Shown: positions 27,184-36,733, counted from the stretch's first letter. The stretch is DNA of 64,000 bases from Devosia naphthalenivorans (GCF_003056355.1 NZ_PYVW01000002.1:62001-126000); one strand, 5' to 3'. The notes: generated by a model not told the origin, from the sequence alone. Numbers and translations: made by a program.

Positions 27184-27190
27184 GACGAGA

Positions 27191-27215
27191 CTTCTCCGGG
27201 GGAAGGCCGGAGAAG
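27191..27215 (+). terminator. Stem-loop between regulator and transporter genes
   Basis: CTTCTCCGG (27191-27199) pairs perfectly with CCGGAGAAG (27207-27215) around a 7-nt loop, 8 bp after the regulator stop. Only three T residues follow, so termination may be partial or need Rho. Confidence 0.5.
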
Positions 27216-27298
27216 CTTTGGAGATTCAAGGAATTCCCGCCCAGACGGAATAGTCGGGCTGGAGTAGTGCATAACGCAACCAGAATTGGGAGGAATAC

Positions 27299-28354
27299 AT
27301 GTCTAGAACTATGATCGGAACGGCACTGGCAACCACGCTTGCCGGCATGCTGATGGCAGGGCCCGCCCTGGCGCAGGTGGAGAACGCCACGGTGGCGTTC
27401 CTGATGCCTGACCAGGGCTCGACCCGCTATGAGGAGCACGACTGGCCCGGGTTCCAGGCCGAAATGCAAAAGCTGTGCGCAAGCTGCACGCTGATCTACC
27501 AGAACGCCACGGCCGATGCGGCGCTGCAGCAGCAGCAGTTCAACTCGGCAATTGCCCAGGGCGCCACGGTGATCGTGCTGGACCCGGTGGATTCGTCGGC
27601 CGCCGCTTCGCTGGTGCAGCAAGCTCATGCACAAGGCGTCAAGGTCATCGCCTATGACCGCCCGATCCCCTCGACACCCGCCGACTATTATGTGTCCTTC
27701 GACAATGAAGGCATCGGGGCGGCCATCGCGCAGTCGCTGGTCGATCATCTCAAGGCCGAGGGCGTGCCGGAAGGCTCGGGCGTGCTGCAGATCAACGGCT
27801 CGCCGACCGACGCAGCGGCCGGACTGATCCGCGACGGCATCGATTCCTCGCTTGATGGCTCGGGCTATGAAACCCTGGCCGAATTCGACACCCCCGATTG
27901 GGTGCCGGCAGAGGCCCAGCAATGGGCGAGCGGGCAGATTACGCGCTTTGGCGACCAGATCGTGGGCGTTGCGGCCGCCAATGACGGCACCGCAGGCGGC
28001 GCCATCGCGGCCTTTAAGGCCGCCGGTGTCGATCCTGTGCCACCGGTTACCGGCAATGACGCGGTGATCGCGGCGCTGCAACTGATCATCTCGGGCGATC
28101 AGTACAACACCATCTCCAAGCCTTCCGAGATCGTCGCGGCTGCCGCGGCGCAGGTTGCGTACAAGCTGCTGAATGGAGAAACCCCGGAGCCCAAGACTAC
28201 GCTCTACGACACTCCCTCGGAACTTTTCGTGCCGGTGGTGGTGACGCGCGAGAACATCAAGGCGGAAATCTTCGACAAGGAGATTGCCAGCGCGGAAGAG
28301 GTTTGCACCGGCGAGTACGAGGAAGGCTGCCGCGAGCTCGGCATCCTCGAGTAA
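27299..28354 (+). CDS. Sugar ABC transporter substrate-binding protein (XylF/FrcB-like)
   Basis: The 351-residue protein has a signal peptide (MIGTALATTLAGMLMAGPALA region) and a type I periplasmic-binding fold similar to the xylose/ribose group. Recognisable segments are TVAFLMPDQGSTRYEEHDWPG, NSAIAQGATVIVLDPVDS and VKVIAYDRPI. It captures a sugar or polyol for the adjacent ATPase and permease. GGGAGGAATAC before the ATG is a near-ideal ribosome-binding site, in keeping with the high level at which binding proteins are made. The next genes suggest a pentitol or ketose ligand, but specificity cannot be read from sequence. Confidence 0.88.
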   Translation: MSRTMIGTALATTLAGMLMAGPALAQVENATVAFLMPDQGSTRYEEHDWPGFQAEMQKLCASCTLIYQNATADAALQQQQFNSAIAQGATVIVLDPVDSSAAASLVQQAHAQGVKVIAYDRPIPSTPADYYVSFDNEGIGAAIAQSLVDHLKAEGVPEGSGVLQINGSPTDAAAGLIRDGIDSSLDGSGYETLAEFDTPDWVPAEAQQWASGQITRFGDQIVGVAAANDGTAGGAIAAFKAAGVDPVPPVTGNDAVIAALQLIISGDQYNTISKPSEIVAAAAAQVAYKLLNGETPEPKTTLYDTPSELFVPVVVTRENIKAEIFDKEIASAEEVCTGEYEEGCRELGILE

Positions 28355-28365
28355 CGTCAGCCAAC

Positions 28366-28397
28366 GTCCGTCCGGCCAGCACAATGGCCGGACGGAC
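28366..28397 (+). other. Intra-operon stem-loop behind the sugar-binding-protein gene
   Basis: A perfect 13-bp stem pairs GTCCGTCCGGCCA (28366-28378) with its complement (28385-28397), with loop GCACAA. It starts 12 bp after the stop codon and lacks a T tract. Such structures commonly stabilise the upstream mRNA and reduce read-through. Confidence 0.7.
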
Positions 28398-28427
28398 ATC
28401 GCGCCGTCTTGCGAAGGGGCCAAGACC

Positions 28428-29234
28428 ATGTCCGACTTACCAGACTACACTCAGCGCCTTGGCGAGCCCGTGCTCAGCCTGCGCGGAATATCCAAGAATT
28501 TCGGCGCTGTCTCGGCGCTGACCGATATCGAACTCGACGTCCATGCCGGCGAAGTCGTTGCGCTTGTCGGTGACAATGGCGCCGGCAAGTCCACCCTGGT
28601 CAAGATCCTCGCCGGGGTGCACCAGCCAAGCTCTGGCGTTATCCGCTTCAATGGCCAGGAAGTGGCGCTCGGTAGTCCTGCCGACGCGCTCAATCTGGGC
28701 ATTGCCACGGTGTTCCAGGATCTGGCGCTGTGCGAAAACCTCGATGTCGTTGCCAACATCTATCTGGGCCGCGAGCAGGAGCCTTGGCGCCTCGATGAAG
28801 TTGCCATGGAAGTGCGCGCCTGGACGCTGCTCAACGAATTGTCCGCGCGCATCCCCTCGGTACGCGAACCGGTAGCCTCGCTGTCGGGCGGACAGCGCCA
28901 GACCGTCGCCATCGCCCGTTCGCTGCTGCTTGAACCCAAGCTGATCATGTTGGACGAGCCAACCGCAGCGCTTGGCGTCGCGCAGACCGCCGAAGTGCTG
29001 AACCTGATCGAACGGGTCCGCGCCCGCGGGCTGGGAGTCATCATGATCAGCCACAATATGGAGGATGTGCGAGCGGTCGCGGACCGCATCGTCGTGCTCC
29101 GCTTGGGCCGGAACAGTGGCGTGTTCACGCCCGAGGATTCCAACCATGAACTGGTGGCCGCTATTACCGGCGCCAGCGAAAATGCCGTATCGCGGCGCAT
29201 GAACCGCAAGCAGGCTTCGGAGGCAATGCAATGA
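28428..29234 (+). CDS. Sugar ABC transporter ATP-binding protein (FrcA-like, single domain)
   Basis: This 268-residue ATPase has Walker A GDNGAGKST, signature LSGGQRQ, Walker B LIMLDEPTAAL and the switch His in MISHNMED. It powers import through the adjacent permease. XylG/RbsA-type ATPases usually have two fused nucleotide-binding domains; this one has a single domain, as in the fructose transporter ATPase FrcA. The frame is open upstream, but AAGGGG stands before the ATG at 28428 and the family N-terminus starts there. Its stop overlaps the permease start. Confidence 0.9.
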   Translation: MSDLPDYTQRLGEPVLSLRGISKNFGAVSALTDIELDVHAGEVVALVGDNGAGKSTLVKILAGVHQPSSGVIRFNGQEVALGSPADALNLGIATVFQDLALCENLDVVANIYLGREQEPWRLDEVAMEVRAWTLLNELSARIPSVREPVASLSGGQRQTVAIARSLLLEPKLIMLDEPTAALGVAQTAEVLNLIERVRARGLGVIMISHNMEDVRAVADRIVVLRLGRNSGVFTPEDSNHELVAAITGASENAVSRRMNRKQASEAMQ

Positions 29235-30493
29235 GCCAGCTCGATCAGGTCAAATCCGAAACACCCCCGCAGGCCCTGGATCGCAGCGACGTGCGCGTGC
29301 GCCACGATGAGGGGATCAGGGGCACCGTGCGCGCCTTTATCGACCGGGTGCGCTCGGGCGATCTGGGCATGTTGCCGGTTGCGGTCGGGCTGGTGGTTAT
29401 TTCGGCGGTGTTCACCGCGCTCAACCCGGTGTACCTAGCGCCCAATAACCTCGTGAACCTGCTGTTCGATTGCGCCACGGTGGGCATTATCTCGCTGGGC
29501 ATCGTCTGCGTGCTGATGCTGGGCGAGATCGATCTGTCCGTAGGCTCGACGAGTGGGCTCGCCTCGGCGCTGTTCGGTTCGCTGTGGGTGACCCAGGGCT
29601 GGCCGCTCGGCTTTGCCCTCATCGCGGCGCTGGTCGCCGGCGTTGTCATCGGTAGTCTTTATGCGCTGCTCTACAACCGGTTGGGCATGCCCAGTTTCGT
29701 CGCGACGCTGGCGGGCTTGCTCGCCTTGCTGGGCCTGCAGCTCTACATCCTGGGCAATGCCGGGTCGATCAATCTGCCCTATCAGTCGCCGCTGGTGATG
29801 TTCGGCCAGATCCTGATGATGCCCAAATGGCTGTCCCATGCCCTGGGCGTATTGCCCGGCATATTCACCATCCTGGTAGGCATGCGGGTCATCCGCCGCC
29901 GCCGCGAGGCCAATCTGAGCGCAGGTGGCATGGCGGGCCTCCTCTTCAAGGCGGCGGTACTGACGGCAGTCATCGAAGGGGTGGTCTATTATCTCAATCT
30001 GGGTCGCGGCGTGCCGTGGATGTTCGGCCTTTTCGTCGCGCTCGTCATCATCATGGACTATGCCTTTACCCGCACCAAATGGGGCCGCTCTATGCAGGCC
30101 GTGGGCGGTAACAAGGAGGCTGCGCGGCGGGCTGGCATCAATGTGCGCCGCATCTATGCCAGCGCCTTCATTCTCTGTTCCAGCTTTGCCGCGCTTGGCG
30201 GGGTGCTCGCGGCCTCAAGGCTTGCCTCATCAAGCCAGCAGGCGGGCACGGGCGACGTCAATCTCAATGCCATCGCGGCAGCCGTCATTGGCGGCACCAG
30301 CCTGTTCGGAGGACGGGGCAGTGCCTATTCGGCGCTGCTCGGGATCATCGTGATCCAGGCCATCGCCAACGGGCTGACGCTGCTCAATCTCAGCTCTTCG
30401 CTGCGCTACATGATCACCGGGGCCGTGCTGGCCATCGCCGTGATCGTGGATTCACTGGCCCGCCGCTCGCGGGCGTCGCACGGGCGTGCGTAG
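29231..30493 (+). CDS. Sugar ABC transporter permease (XylH/FrcC-like)
   Basis: The 420-residue inner-membrane protein belongs to the BPD_transp_2 family and has roughly ten helices. The pore-domain segments GEIDLSVGSTSGLASALFG and AAAVIGGTSLFGGRGSAYS are typical, and AVGGNKEAARRAGINVRRI is the cytoplasmic coupling loop. It is larger than RbsC and matches XylH-type permeases in size. The ATG overlaps the ATPase stop. It completes a three-component importer with the two genes upstream. Confidence 0.9.
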   Translation: MSQLDQVKSETPPQALDRSDVRVRHDEGIRGTVRAFIDRVRSGDLGMLPVAVGLVVISAVFTALNPVYLAPNNLVNLLFDCATVGIISLGIVCVLMLGEIDLSVGSTSGLASALFGSLWVTQGWPLGFALIAALVAGVVIGSLYALLYNRLGMPSFVATLAGLLALLGLQLYILGNAGSINLPYQSPLVMFGQILMMPKWLSHALGVLPGIFTILVGMRVIRRRREANLSAGGMAGLLFKAAVLTAVIEGVVYYLNLGRGVPWMFGLFVALVIIMDYAFTRTKWGRSMQAVGGNKEAARRAGINVRRIYASAFILCSSFAALGGVLAASRLASSSQQAGTGDVNLNAIAAAVIGGTSLFGGRGSAYSALLGIIVIQAIANGLTLLNLSSSLRYMITGAVLAIAVIVDSLARRSRASHGRA

Positions 30494-30517
30494 GACCAAG
30501 CATACGGAGTATCCAAT

Positions 30518-31246
30518 ATGAGCAATGAACTGAGCGGCAAGATTGCCGCGGTAACTGGCGCGGCTTCCGGCATTGGGCTCGAATGCTCCAGGGTCATGCT
30601 GAACGCTGGGGCCACAGTCTTTCTGGTCGATCGCGCGGGCGAGCGGCTGGACGCGCTCTGCGCGGAACTGGGGCCGCGCGCCATTCCGCTGGTAATTGAC
30701 CTGCTGGATGCTCAAAGCGTCGCCACCATGATGCCGGCCATTCTGGAGCGGGCCGGCCGGCTAGACATTTTCCACGCCAATGCCGGCGCCTATATCGGTG
30801 GCGAGGTGCTCGAGGGCGATCCGGACGCCTGGGACCGCATGCTGGACCTCAATGTCAACGCCGTGTTCCGGACCGTCCATGCGGTGTTGCCGCATATGGT
30901 GGAGAAGGGCAGCGGCGACATTCTCGTCACCAGTTCGGTAGCTGGGGTCATTCCGGTGGTGTGGGAGCCCATCTACACCGCCTCCAAGCATGCGGTGCAG
31001 GCCTTCGTCCACACGGTACGGCGGCAGGTGTCCAAGCATGGCATTCGCGTCGGTGCGGTCCTGCCGGGACCGGTGGTGACGGCATTGCTCGATGATTGGC
31101 CCAAGGCCAAGATGGAAGAGGCGCTGGCCAATGGAAGTCTAATGCAGCCCAAGGAAGTGGCCGACGCCGTCATGTTCATGCTGACCCGGCCGCGCAACGT
31201 GGTGATCCGCGACCTCACCATCCTGCCCGTCAGCCTGGACCTCTGA
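30518..31246 (+). CDS. SDR-family sugar-alcohol dehydrogenase, probably ribitol 2-dehydrogenase-like
   Basis: The 242-residue short-chain dehydrogenase has the NAD-binding TGAASGIG motif, the NAG motif in FHANAG, the catalytic Ser of VTSSVAG and the YTASK Tyr/Lys pair. Such enzymes oxidise polyols to ketoses; with the kinase downstream the likely reaction is ribitol to D-ribulose. GGAG lies about 10 bp before the ATG. The assignment to ribitol rests on the neighbouring kinase type; other pentitols or galactitol remain possible. Confidence 0.8.
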   Translation: MSNELSGKIAAVTGAASGIGLECSRVMLNAGATVFLVDRAGERLDALCAELGPRAIPLVIDLLDAQSVATMMPAILERAGRLDIFHANAGAYIGGEVLEGDPDAWDRMLDLNVNAVFRTVHAVLPHMVEKGSGDILVTSSVAGVIPVVWEPIYTASKHAVQAFVHTVRRQVSKHGIRVGAVLPGPVVTALLDDWPKAKMEEALANGSLMQPKEVADAVMFMLTRPRNVVIRDLTILPVSLDL

Positions 31247-31249
31247 GCC

Positions 31250-32878
31250 ATGACCTCGCCAGCCTCTTCTCGCGGCGTCATCGGCGTCGATGTCGGTACC
31301 GGCAGTGCGCGCGCCGGGGTGTTCGATCTCGCGGGGCGCTTGCTGGGATCAGCCAAGCGGCCGATCACCATCTGGCACGAGAATGTGGATGTCGTCGAAC
31401 AGTCGAGCGAACAGATCTGGCAGGCGGTGGCGCAAAGCGTGCGCGAGGCCGTTGCGGCTTCAGGGCTGCGGCCCGGCGATATCGCGGGGATCGGGTTCGA
31501 CGCGACCTGTTCACTGGTTGCCGTCAAGGCGGATGGTACGCCTGTAACGGTCAGTCCGTCGGGGGATGCGGCGCGCAACATCATGGTGTGGATGGATCAC
31601 CGCGCAGCAAGGCAAGCCGAGGAAATCAATGTTGGCGGCCACGACGTGCTGCGCTATGTCGGCGGGCGAATATCGCCCGAAATGGAAACGCCCAAGCTCG
31701 TCTGGCTGAAGCGCAACCTGCCCGATTCCTTTGCTGCCGCGGATCACTTCTTCGATCTGGCCGACTATTTGACCTGGCGCGCGTCGGGCTCGGCAGCGCG
31801 CTCGATCTGCACCGTTACCTGCAAATGGACCTATCTTGCCCATGAACGGCGCTGGGACGCGGAGTTCTTCCGGGCGGTTGGTCTAGGCGAGCTGGCGGAC
31901 GAAAACTTCGCCCGCATCGGCGCCGAGATTGTGGAGGCGGGCTCTTCGCTGGGCGACGGCTTGACCGCCGAGGCCGCAGCCGATCTGGGGCTGATGCCGG
32001 GAACTCCCGTGGCGGCGGCATTGATCGACGCCCATGCAGGAGGCGTGGGCACGCTGGGCACCACGGTCGAGGGTACGGGTCTCGAACTCGGCTCGCGGCT
32101 GGCCTATGTTTTCGGAACCTCCGCCTGCTCCATGGCCTCGGCCAGCGAACCGGTTTTCGTGCCGGGCGTATGGGGGCCCTATTTTTCTGCCATGGTGCCC
32201 GGTCTCTGGCTGAACGAAGGTGGTCAGTCCGCCGCGGGCGCCGCCATCGACCATCTGGTCAGCCTGCATGCCGCGGCGCCCGATACGGCGCAATTGGCTG
32301 CACGAGAGGGCCTGACGCTGGTCGAATGGCTGGACCGGGAGGCATCGCGCCTCGCTGCTTCTCCAGAAAGGGTCGTGGAACTCGCGGGTAGTATCCATGT
32401 CGTGCCCGAATTCCTGGGCAACCGCTCGCCTCATGCCGACCCGGACGCCCGGGCGGTGATTGCGGGGCTCGGCATAGACCGCGATGTCGCAAGTCTTGTG
32501 GCCCTTTACGTCGCAGGTGTTACGGGCATCGGCTATGGCCTGCGCCAACTCCTTGATCGGTTCGCTGCCGATGGGATCGCCATATCGACAATCCTCGCAA
32601 GTGGCGGTGCGGCGCGCAGTCCGCTTGTTTGCCAGATGCTGGCCGATGCAACGGGCGTTCCAGTCGCAGTGGCCGAAACGAGCGAACCTGTGCTGCTCGG
32701 CTCGGCAATGCTGGCGAGCGTTGCCGCCGGTGGCCATCCGTCGCTGGTCGATGCGATGCGCGCGATGTCCGGCACCTCGGTGCTGTTCAGACCTGCCCAG
32801 GGTCACGCCGCCGAACGCCATCGCCAGCGCTACGCGGCCTTCGAAATATTGCAGAAAGCGGCGCGCCAGATCCGGTGA
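31250..32878 (+). CDS. FGGY-family pentulose kinase, D-ribulokinase-like
   Basis: The 542-residue kinase shows the ATP-binding phosphate-1 motif GVDVGTGSARAGVFD, the substrate motif GFDATCSL, IMVWMDHRA and the adenosine motif ASGGAARSPLVCQMLAD. This pattern fits the eukaryote/bacterial 5-carbon-ketose FGGY group that phosphorylates D-ribulose (and sometimes D-xylulose or ribitol). The product D-ribulose-5-phosphate enters the pentose phosphate pathway. It starts 3 bp after the dehydrogenase stop. About 540 residues is normal for the ribulokinase branch. Confidence 0.85.
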   Translation: MTSPASSRGVIGVDVGTGSARAGVFDLAGRLLGSAKRPITIWHENVDVVEQSSEQIWQAVAQSVREAVAASGLRPGDIAGIGFDATCSLVAVKADGTPVTVSPSGDAARNIMVWMDHRAARQAEEINVGGHDVLRYVGGRISPEMETPKLVWLKRNLPDSFAAADHFFDLADYLTWRASGSAARSICTVTCKWTYLAHERRWDAEFFRAVGLGELADENFARIGAEIVEAGSSLGDGLTAEAAADLGLMPGTPVAAALIDAHAGGVGTLGTTVEGTGLELGSRLAYVFGTSACSMASASEPVFVPGVWGPYFSAMVPGLWLNEGGQSAAGAAIDHLVSLHAAAPDTAQLAAREGLTLVEWLDREASRLAASPERVVELAGSIHVVPEFLGNRSPHADPDARAVIAGLGIDRDVASLVALYVAGVTGIGYGLRQLLDRFAADGIAISTILASGGAARSPLVCQMLADATGVPVAVAETSEPVLLGSAMLASVAAGGHPSLVDAMRAMSGTSVLFRPAQGHAAERHRQRYAAFEILQKAARQIR

Positions 32879-32914
32879 AATCCGGTGGTTCAATCATCAA
32901 GAAGAGGAAAAACG

Positions 32915-33763
32915 ATGCAGGGGTTTGGTGTCCATACCAGCATGTGGACGATGAACTGGGACCGTGCCGGTGCGGAGCGGACCATTGCGGCTGCGGTCGG
33001 CTACGGAATGGATTTCATCGAGATCGCGCTGGTAAACCCCGCCGTCGTCGATCCTGCCCACACCCGCGCCTTGCTCGAGCAGAACAATCTTCGGGCAGTC
33101 TGCTCGCTAGGCCTGCCGGAAGGCGCCTGGCCCTCGATTGATCCCGAAGCAGGTATTGCCCATCTGAAACAAGTGATCGATGTCGCCGCCGAGATGGGGG
33201 CGGAGGCGCTGTCGGGCGTTACCTATGGCGGCATCGGGCAGCGCACGGGTGTACCGCCCACCACGGTCGAGTACGACAATGTCGCACGTGCGCTGGAGGT
33301 TTCGGGCCGCTACGCCAAGCAGAAGGGGCTGGCTTTCGGCATCGAGCCGGTCAATCGCTACGAGAACCATCTGATCAACACGGCGGCACAAGCCCGCTGG
33401 ATGATCGAAAAGGTCGGCGCCGACAATATCTTCATCCATCTCGACACCTACCACATGAATATCGAGGAAAAGGGCGCCGGCAATGGCATCATCGATGCAG
33501 GTGATCTGCTGCGTTATATCCACATGTCGGAATCGGATCGCGGTACGCCGGGCGAGGGCACCTGCGACTGGGACGAAATCCACGCCACGCTCGCGGCCAT
33601 CGGCTTCAAGGGCGGCATCGCCATGGAAAGCTTCATCAACATGCCGCCCGAACTGGCCTACGGTCTAGCCGTATGGCGACCAGTCGCCCCGAGCTTCGAA
33701 GACGTGATGGAAAAGGGCCTGCCTTTTTTGCGCAACAAGGCCAGGCAATACCGGCTGGTATAG
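32915..33763 (+). CDS. Ketose 3-epimerase (D-tagatose/D-allulose 3-epimerase family)
   Basis: The 282-residue TIM barrel carries the metal-binding residues Glu144 (FGIEP), Asp177 (HLDTYH), His203 (YIHMSESDRG) and Glu238 (AMESF). They keep the same spacing as Glu152, Asp185, His211 and Glu246 of the characterised Pseudomonas D-tagatose 3-epimerase. It should interconvert ketoses at C3, such as D-ribulose/D-xylulose or D-allulose/D-fructose. AGAGGAAAA precedes the ATG at 32915; ten extra upstream codons are unlikely to be used. It widens the range of ketoses that can reach the kinase. Confidence 0.85.
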   Translation: MQGFGVHTSMWTMNWDRAGAERTIAAAVGYGMDFIEIALVNPAVVDPAHTRALLEQNNLRAVCSLGLPEGAWPSIDPEAGIAHLKQVIDVAAEMGAEALSGVTYGGIGQRTGVPPTTVEYDNVARALEVSGRYAKQKGLAFGIEPVNRYENHLINTAAQARWMIEKVGADNIFIHLDTYHMNIEEKGAGNGIIDAGDLLRYIHMSESDRGTPGEGTCDWDEIHATLAAIGFKGGIAMESFINMPPELAYGLAVWRPVAPSFEDVMEKGLPFLRNKARQYRLV

Positions 33764-33915
33764 GCTGGCTCATGAGAAGCGCTGTTGATCGGCCGGTTTG
33801 CAAACTCGCAGACTTGCCGCAGTGGTGCCGGGCGTTAGTGCAGTGGTAGTGGAACTCACCTATGATAGGGCCCGGACGCCCGATGGCTGCCAAGCGCGCC
33901 GCAACCAGGTGAAAG

Positions 33916-34920
33916 ATGAGCCTTAGTCTCTCGCAGAATTTCGATCTGACAAACCACAACAGCTTCCAGCTACGCGGCAATTCGGCTTATGCCCGAGCCA
34001 TAGTTGACGAGGCCGAACTGCCGCAGCTGTTTGAGGTTGCCGAAGAGCTTGGTGTTCCCGTGCGTATCCTGGGAGGCGGCAGCAACGTCATTCTGAGCGA
34101 GCAGTATGACGGCATCACCGCTATCATGTCATCACGGGGACGCTCGCTTGCAGATGGAGAAAACGGGCAGTTTATCGTCGAGGCCAGTGCTGGAGAAAAC
34201 TGGCATGAGTTGGTGACGTGGACCGTTGAGCAGGGTCTGTGGGGGCTGGAGAACCTGGCGGGTATTCCCGGAACCGTCGGCGCAGCCCCGATCCAGAATA
34301 TCGGTGCTTACGGTGTCGAGCTCAGCGATCTGTTTGAGTCGCTGGTGGCGTTCGACCGGACCGAGCGGCGTTTTGTATCGATGGATGGGCCATCTTGCCG
34401 GTTTGCCTATCGGCAGAGCCTCTTCAAACAAGAGCCGGGCCGATATGTAGTGACAAGTGTTCGCCTGAAGGTAAGTCAGTCGCGTGGACCCAGCTTGGGG
34501 TATCGCGATCTGTCTGCCTTGGGTCCGTTCCGGTCACCATCAGAGGTCATGCAGGCTGTGTTGCGGTTGCGCGCGTCGAAACTGCCGGACTGGCGCATCC
34601 TGGGTAATGCCGGATCATTCTTTCACAATCCGGTCCTCTCAGCTGACGCCGGTCAGGCTTTCACGTTGGATTTTCCCAATGCGCCCGCCTTCCCCCAAAC
34701 CGATGGTTCGATCAAGCTTTCGGCTGGTTGGCTGATCGAGCAGGCTGGGTTGAAGGGGTACAGGCGAGGCGCTGTCGGCGTATTCGAGCGACACGCCCTG
34801 GTGCTGGTCAATCATGGCGGCGCCACCTGCAAGGACATTCTGGAGCTGTCCGATTTCATCATGACAAGCGTGCGCGACAAATTCGGAATTACTCTCGGGC
34901 GGGAACCGGAATTGTTCTAG
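33916..34920 (+). CDS. murB: UDP-N-acetylenolpyruvoylglucosamine reductase, E. coli-type, orphan copy
   Basis: MurB reduces UDP-GlcNAc-enolpyruvate to UDP-MurNAc with NADPH and FAD. The 334 residues show the FAD-binding RILGGGSNVIL and NLAGIPGTVGAAPIQNIGAY, the catalytic Ser in NAGSFFHNP and the C-terminal Glu in LGREPELF. The Tyr-containing insert near residue 158 and the overall length mark type I (E. coli) MurB. Alphaproteobacteria usually carry a shorter type II MurB in the division cluster, so this isolated gene may be a second, acquired copy. AGGTGAAAG precedes the ATG. Confidence 0.85.
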   Translation: MSLSLSQNFDLTNHNSFQLRGNSAYARAIVDEAELPQLFEVAEELGVPVRILGGGSNVILSEQYDGITAIMSSRGRSLADGENGQFIVEASAGENWHELVTWTVEQGLWGLENLAGIPGTVGAAPIQNIGAYGVELSDLFESLVAFDRTERRFVSMDGPSCRFAYRQSLFKQEPGRYVVTSVRLKVSQSRGPSLGYRDLSALGPFRSPSEVMQAVLRLRASKLPDWRILGNAGSFFHNPVLSADAGQAFTLDFPNAPAFPQTDGSIKLSAGWLIEQAGLKGYRRGAVGVFERHALVLVNHGGATCKDILELSDFIMTSVRDKFGITLGREPELF

Positions 34921-34928
34921 ACTAGCGG

Positions 34929-36077
34929 TCAGATGCGCTCGATGCACAAAGCCACGCCCATACCGCCGCCGATGCATAGAGTGGCAATCCCCTTGGCGGC
35001 CTGGCGGCGCTGAAGTTCATGGATGAGGGTGACCAGAACGCGGGCGCCGGAGGCGCCGATCGGGTGGCCGATGGCGATTGCGCCACCGTTGACGTTGACC
35101 TTGGCAGTGTCCCAACCCATGCTTTGATTCACGGCGCAGGCCTGTGCCGCGAAGGCTTCATTGGCCTCGATCAGGTCGAGATCCGCCGCTGACCAGCCGG
35201 CCTTTGCCAGCGCCTTTTGCGAGGCGGGAATGGGGCCAGTGCCCATAAATGCTGGGTCAACACCGGCGGTTGCCCAGGAGGCGATGCGAGCAAGAGGTGT
35301 AAGACTACGGCGCTCGGATTCGCTCGCGTGCATCAGCACCAGTGCCGCAGCGCCATCGTTGATACCCGAGGCATTGCCGGCAGTCACGGTACCTGCCTTG
35401 TCGAAGGCGGGGCGCAGTTTGGCAAGTGCCTCGGCGGAGGCGTCGGGGCGGGGGTGTTCGTCGCTGGTGATCTCTACGGGGACGATTTCCTTGTCGAAGT
35501 GGCCAGCAGCCTTCGCTTTTGCTGCTTTTTGCTGCGAAGCAAGTGCGAAAGTGTCTTGTTGTTCGCGGGTGATCCCAAACTTGGCGGCGACGTTCTCGGC
35601 TGTGATGCCCATGTGGTACCCACCGAAGGCATCGGTGAGCCCATCCGAGAGCATGGTGTCGACCAAGGATATAGGGCCCATCCGCGCGGGCTGGCGCAAA
35701 TTCTGGCAGTGGGGGGAGAGCGACATGGATTCCTGCCCTCCCGCGACCAAGACCCGCGCATCGCCGGTCATGATCTGCTGCATGCCCAGCGCAACGGCGC
35801 GTAAGCCGGAGCCGCACACCTGGTTCACGCCCCAGGCCGTAGCGCTTTGCCCGATGCCGGCGGCCAAGGCTGCCTGACGGGCCGGGTTCATGCCCTGTCC
35901 CGCCGTCAGCACCTGCCCGAGAATGACTTCGTCCACCTCGGCCCCCGCGACTTGGGCGCGCTCAAGGGCGGCTCTGATCGCGGTTGCGCCAAGCTGATGC
36001 GCCGGCACGGTGGCGAAGGCCCCAAGGAAACTTCCAACCGGCGTCCGGGCGGCGCCGACAATGACGATATCGCTCAT
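34929..36077 (-). CDS. Acetyl-CoA C-acetyltransferase (thiolase)
   Basis: This 382-residue biosynthetic-type thiolase has the acyl-accepting Cys88 (NQVCGSG), His338 ([10 protein letters not shown]) and the general-base Cys368 (TLCIGGGMG). In this operon it should cleave acetoacetyl-CoA with CoA to two acetyl-CoA, completing ketone-body degradation. The ATG overlaps the stop of the CoA-transferase beta gene. It is the last gene of the operon and converges with murB, with 8 bp between the stops. Confidence 0.93.
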   Translation of the reverse strand: MSDIVIVGAARTPVGSFLGAFATVPAHQLGATAIRAALERAQVAGAEVDEVILGQVLTAGQGMNPARQAALAAGIGQSATAWGVNQVCGSGLRAVALGMQQIMTGDARVLVAGGQESMSLSPHCQNLRQPARMGPISLVDTMLSDGLTDAFGGYHMGITAENVAAKFGITREQQDTFALASQQKAAKAKAAGHFDKEIVPVEITSDEHPRPDASAEALAKLRPAFDKAGTVTAGNASGINDGAAALVLMHASESERRSLTPLARIASWATAGVDPAFMGTGPIPASQKALAKAGWSAADLDLIEANEAFAAQACAVNQSMGWDTAKVNVNGGAIAIGHPIGASGARVLVTLIHELQRRQAAKGIATLCIGGGMGVALCIERI

Positions 36078-36733
36078 GCGTCCACCTGTTGGCCCAAGCT
36101 TACCTCGAAGCGTGCTTGCGTTTTTGCCATAATTTCTTCCAGCGAGACGCCCTCAGCCAGTTCGATCAAGACCATCCGCGGCTCACCCTTGCGCGCCAGG
36201 GTGAAGACGCCAAGATCGGTAATCACCAGATCCGCGCAACGCTGGCCGGTGAGGGGCAGGGTGCATTCGCGTAGCAGTTTCGGCTCGCCCCGTGCCTCGT
36301 GCTCCATCACCACGACGACGCGGTTGACGCCTGCCACCAGATCCATGGCGCCGCCCATGCCTTTGACCATTTTGCCCGGGATCATCCAATTGGCCAGATC
36401 GCCATTCTCGGCCACCTGCATGGCGCCCAGGATCGACAGATCGATATGGCCGCCCCGGATCATGCCGAAGCTGTCGGCACTGGAAAAGAAGCTGGTCTGC
36501 GGCAATTCGGTGATGGTCTGCTTGCCGGCATTGATGAGGTCGGGGTCTTCCTCGCCCTCGAAAGGGAAAGGGCCCATGCCCAGCATGCCGTTTTCGCTCT
36601 GCAGCGTCACACTGATGCTTGGCGGGATGTAGTTGGCCACCAGGGTCGGAATGCCGATCCCGAGATTGACGTAGAAACCGTCCCGAAGTTCGCGGGCGGC
36701 GCGAGCCGCCATCTGATCGCGGGTCCTTGCCAT
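36074..36733 (-). CDS. 3-oxoacid CoA-transferase subunit B
   Basis: The 219-residue beta subunit contains the SENGMLGMG motif with the catalytic Glu that forms the CoA thioester intermediate, plus [14 protein letters not shown] near the N-terminus. With subunit A it moves CoA from succinyl-CoA to acetoacetate. Both ends overlap neighbouring genes (1 bp with subunit A, 4 bp with the thiolase). ScoB, AtoA and PcaJ are close relatives; acetoacetate is favoured because bdhA heads the operon. Confidence 0.92.
   Translation of the reverse strand: MARTRDQMAARAARELRDGFYVNLGIGIPTLVANYIPPSISVTLQSENGMLGMGPFPFEGEEDPDLINAGKQTITELPQTSFFSSADSFGMIRGGHIDLSILGAMQVAENGDLANWMIPGKMVKGMGGAMDLVAGVNRVVVVMEHEARGEPKLLRECTLPLTGQRCADLVITDLGVFTLARKGEPRMVLIELAEGVSLEEIMAKTQARFEVSLGQQVDA

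Noticed and set aside
27035..28429. 464-codon minus-strand frame opposite the sugar-binding-protein gene
   Set aside because: It is antisense to an intact signal-peptide-bearing binding protein with an ideal ribosome-binding site, and its translation is low-complexity and lacks motifs.
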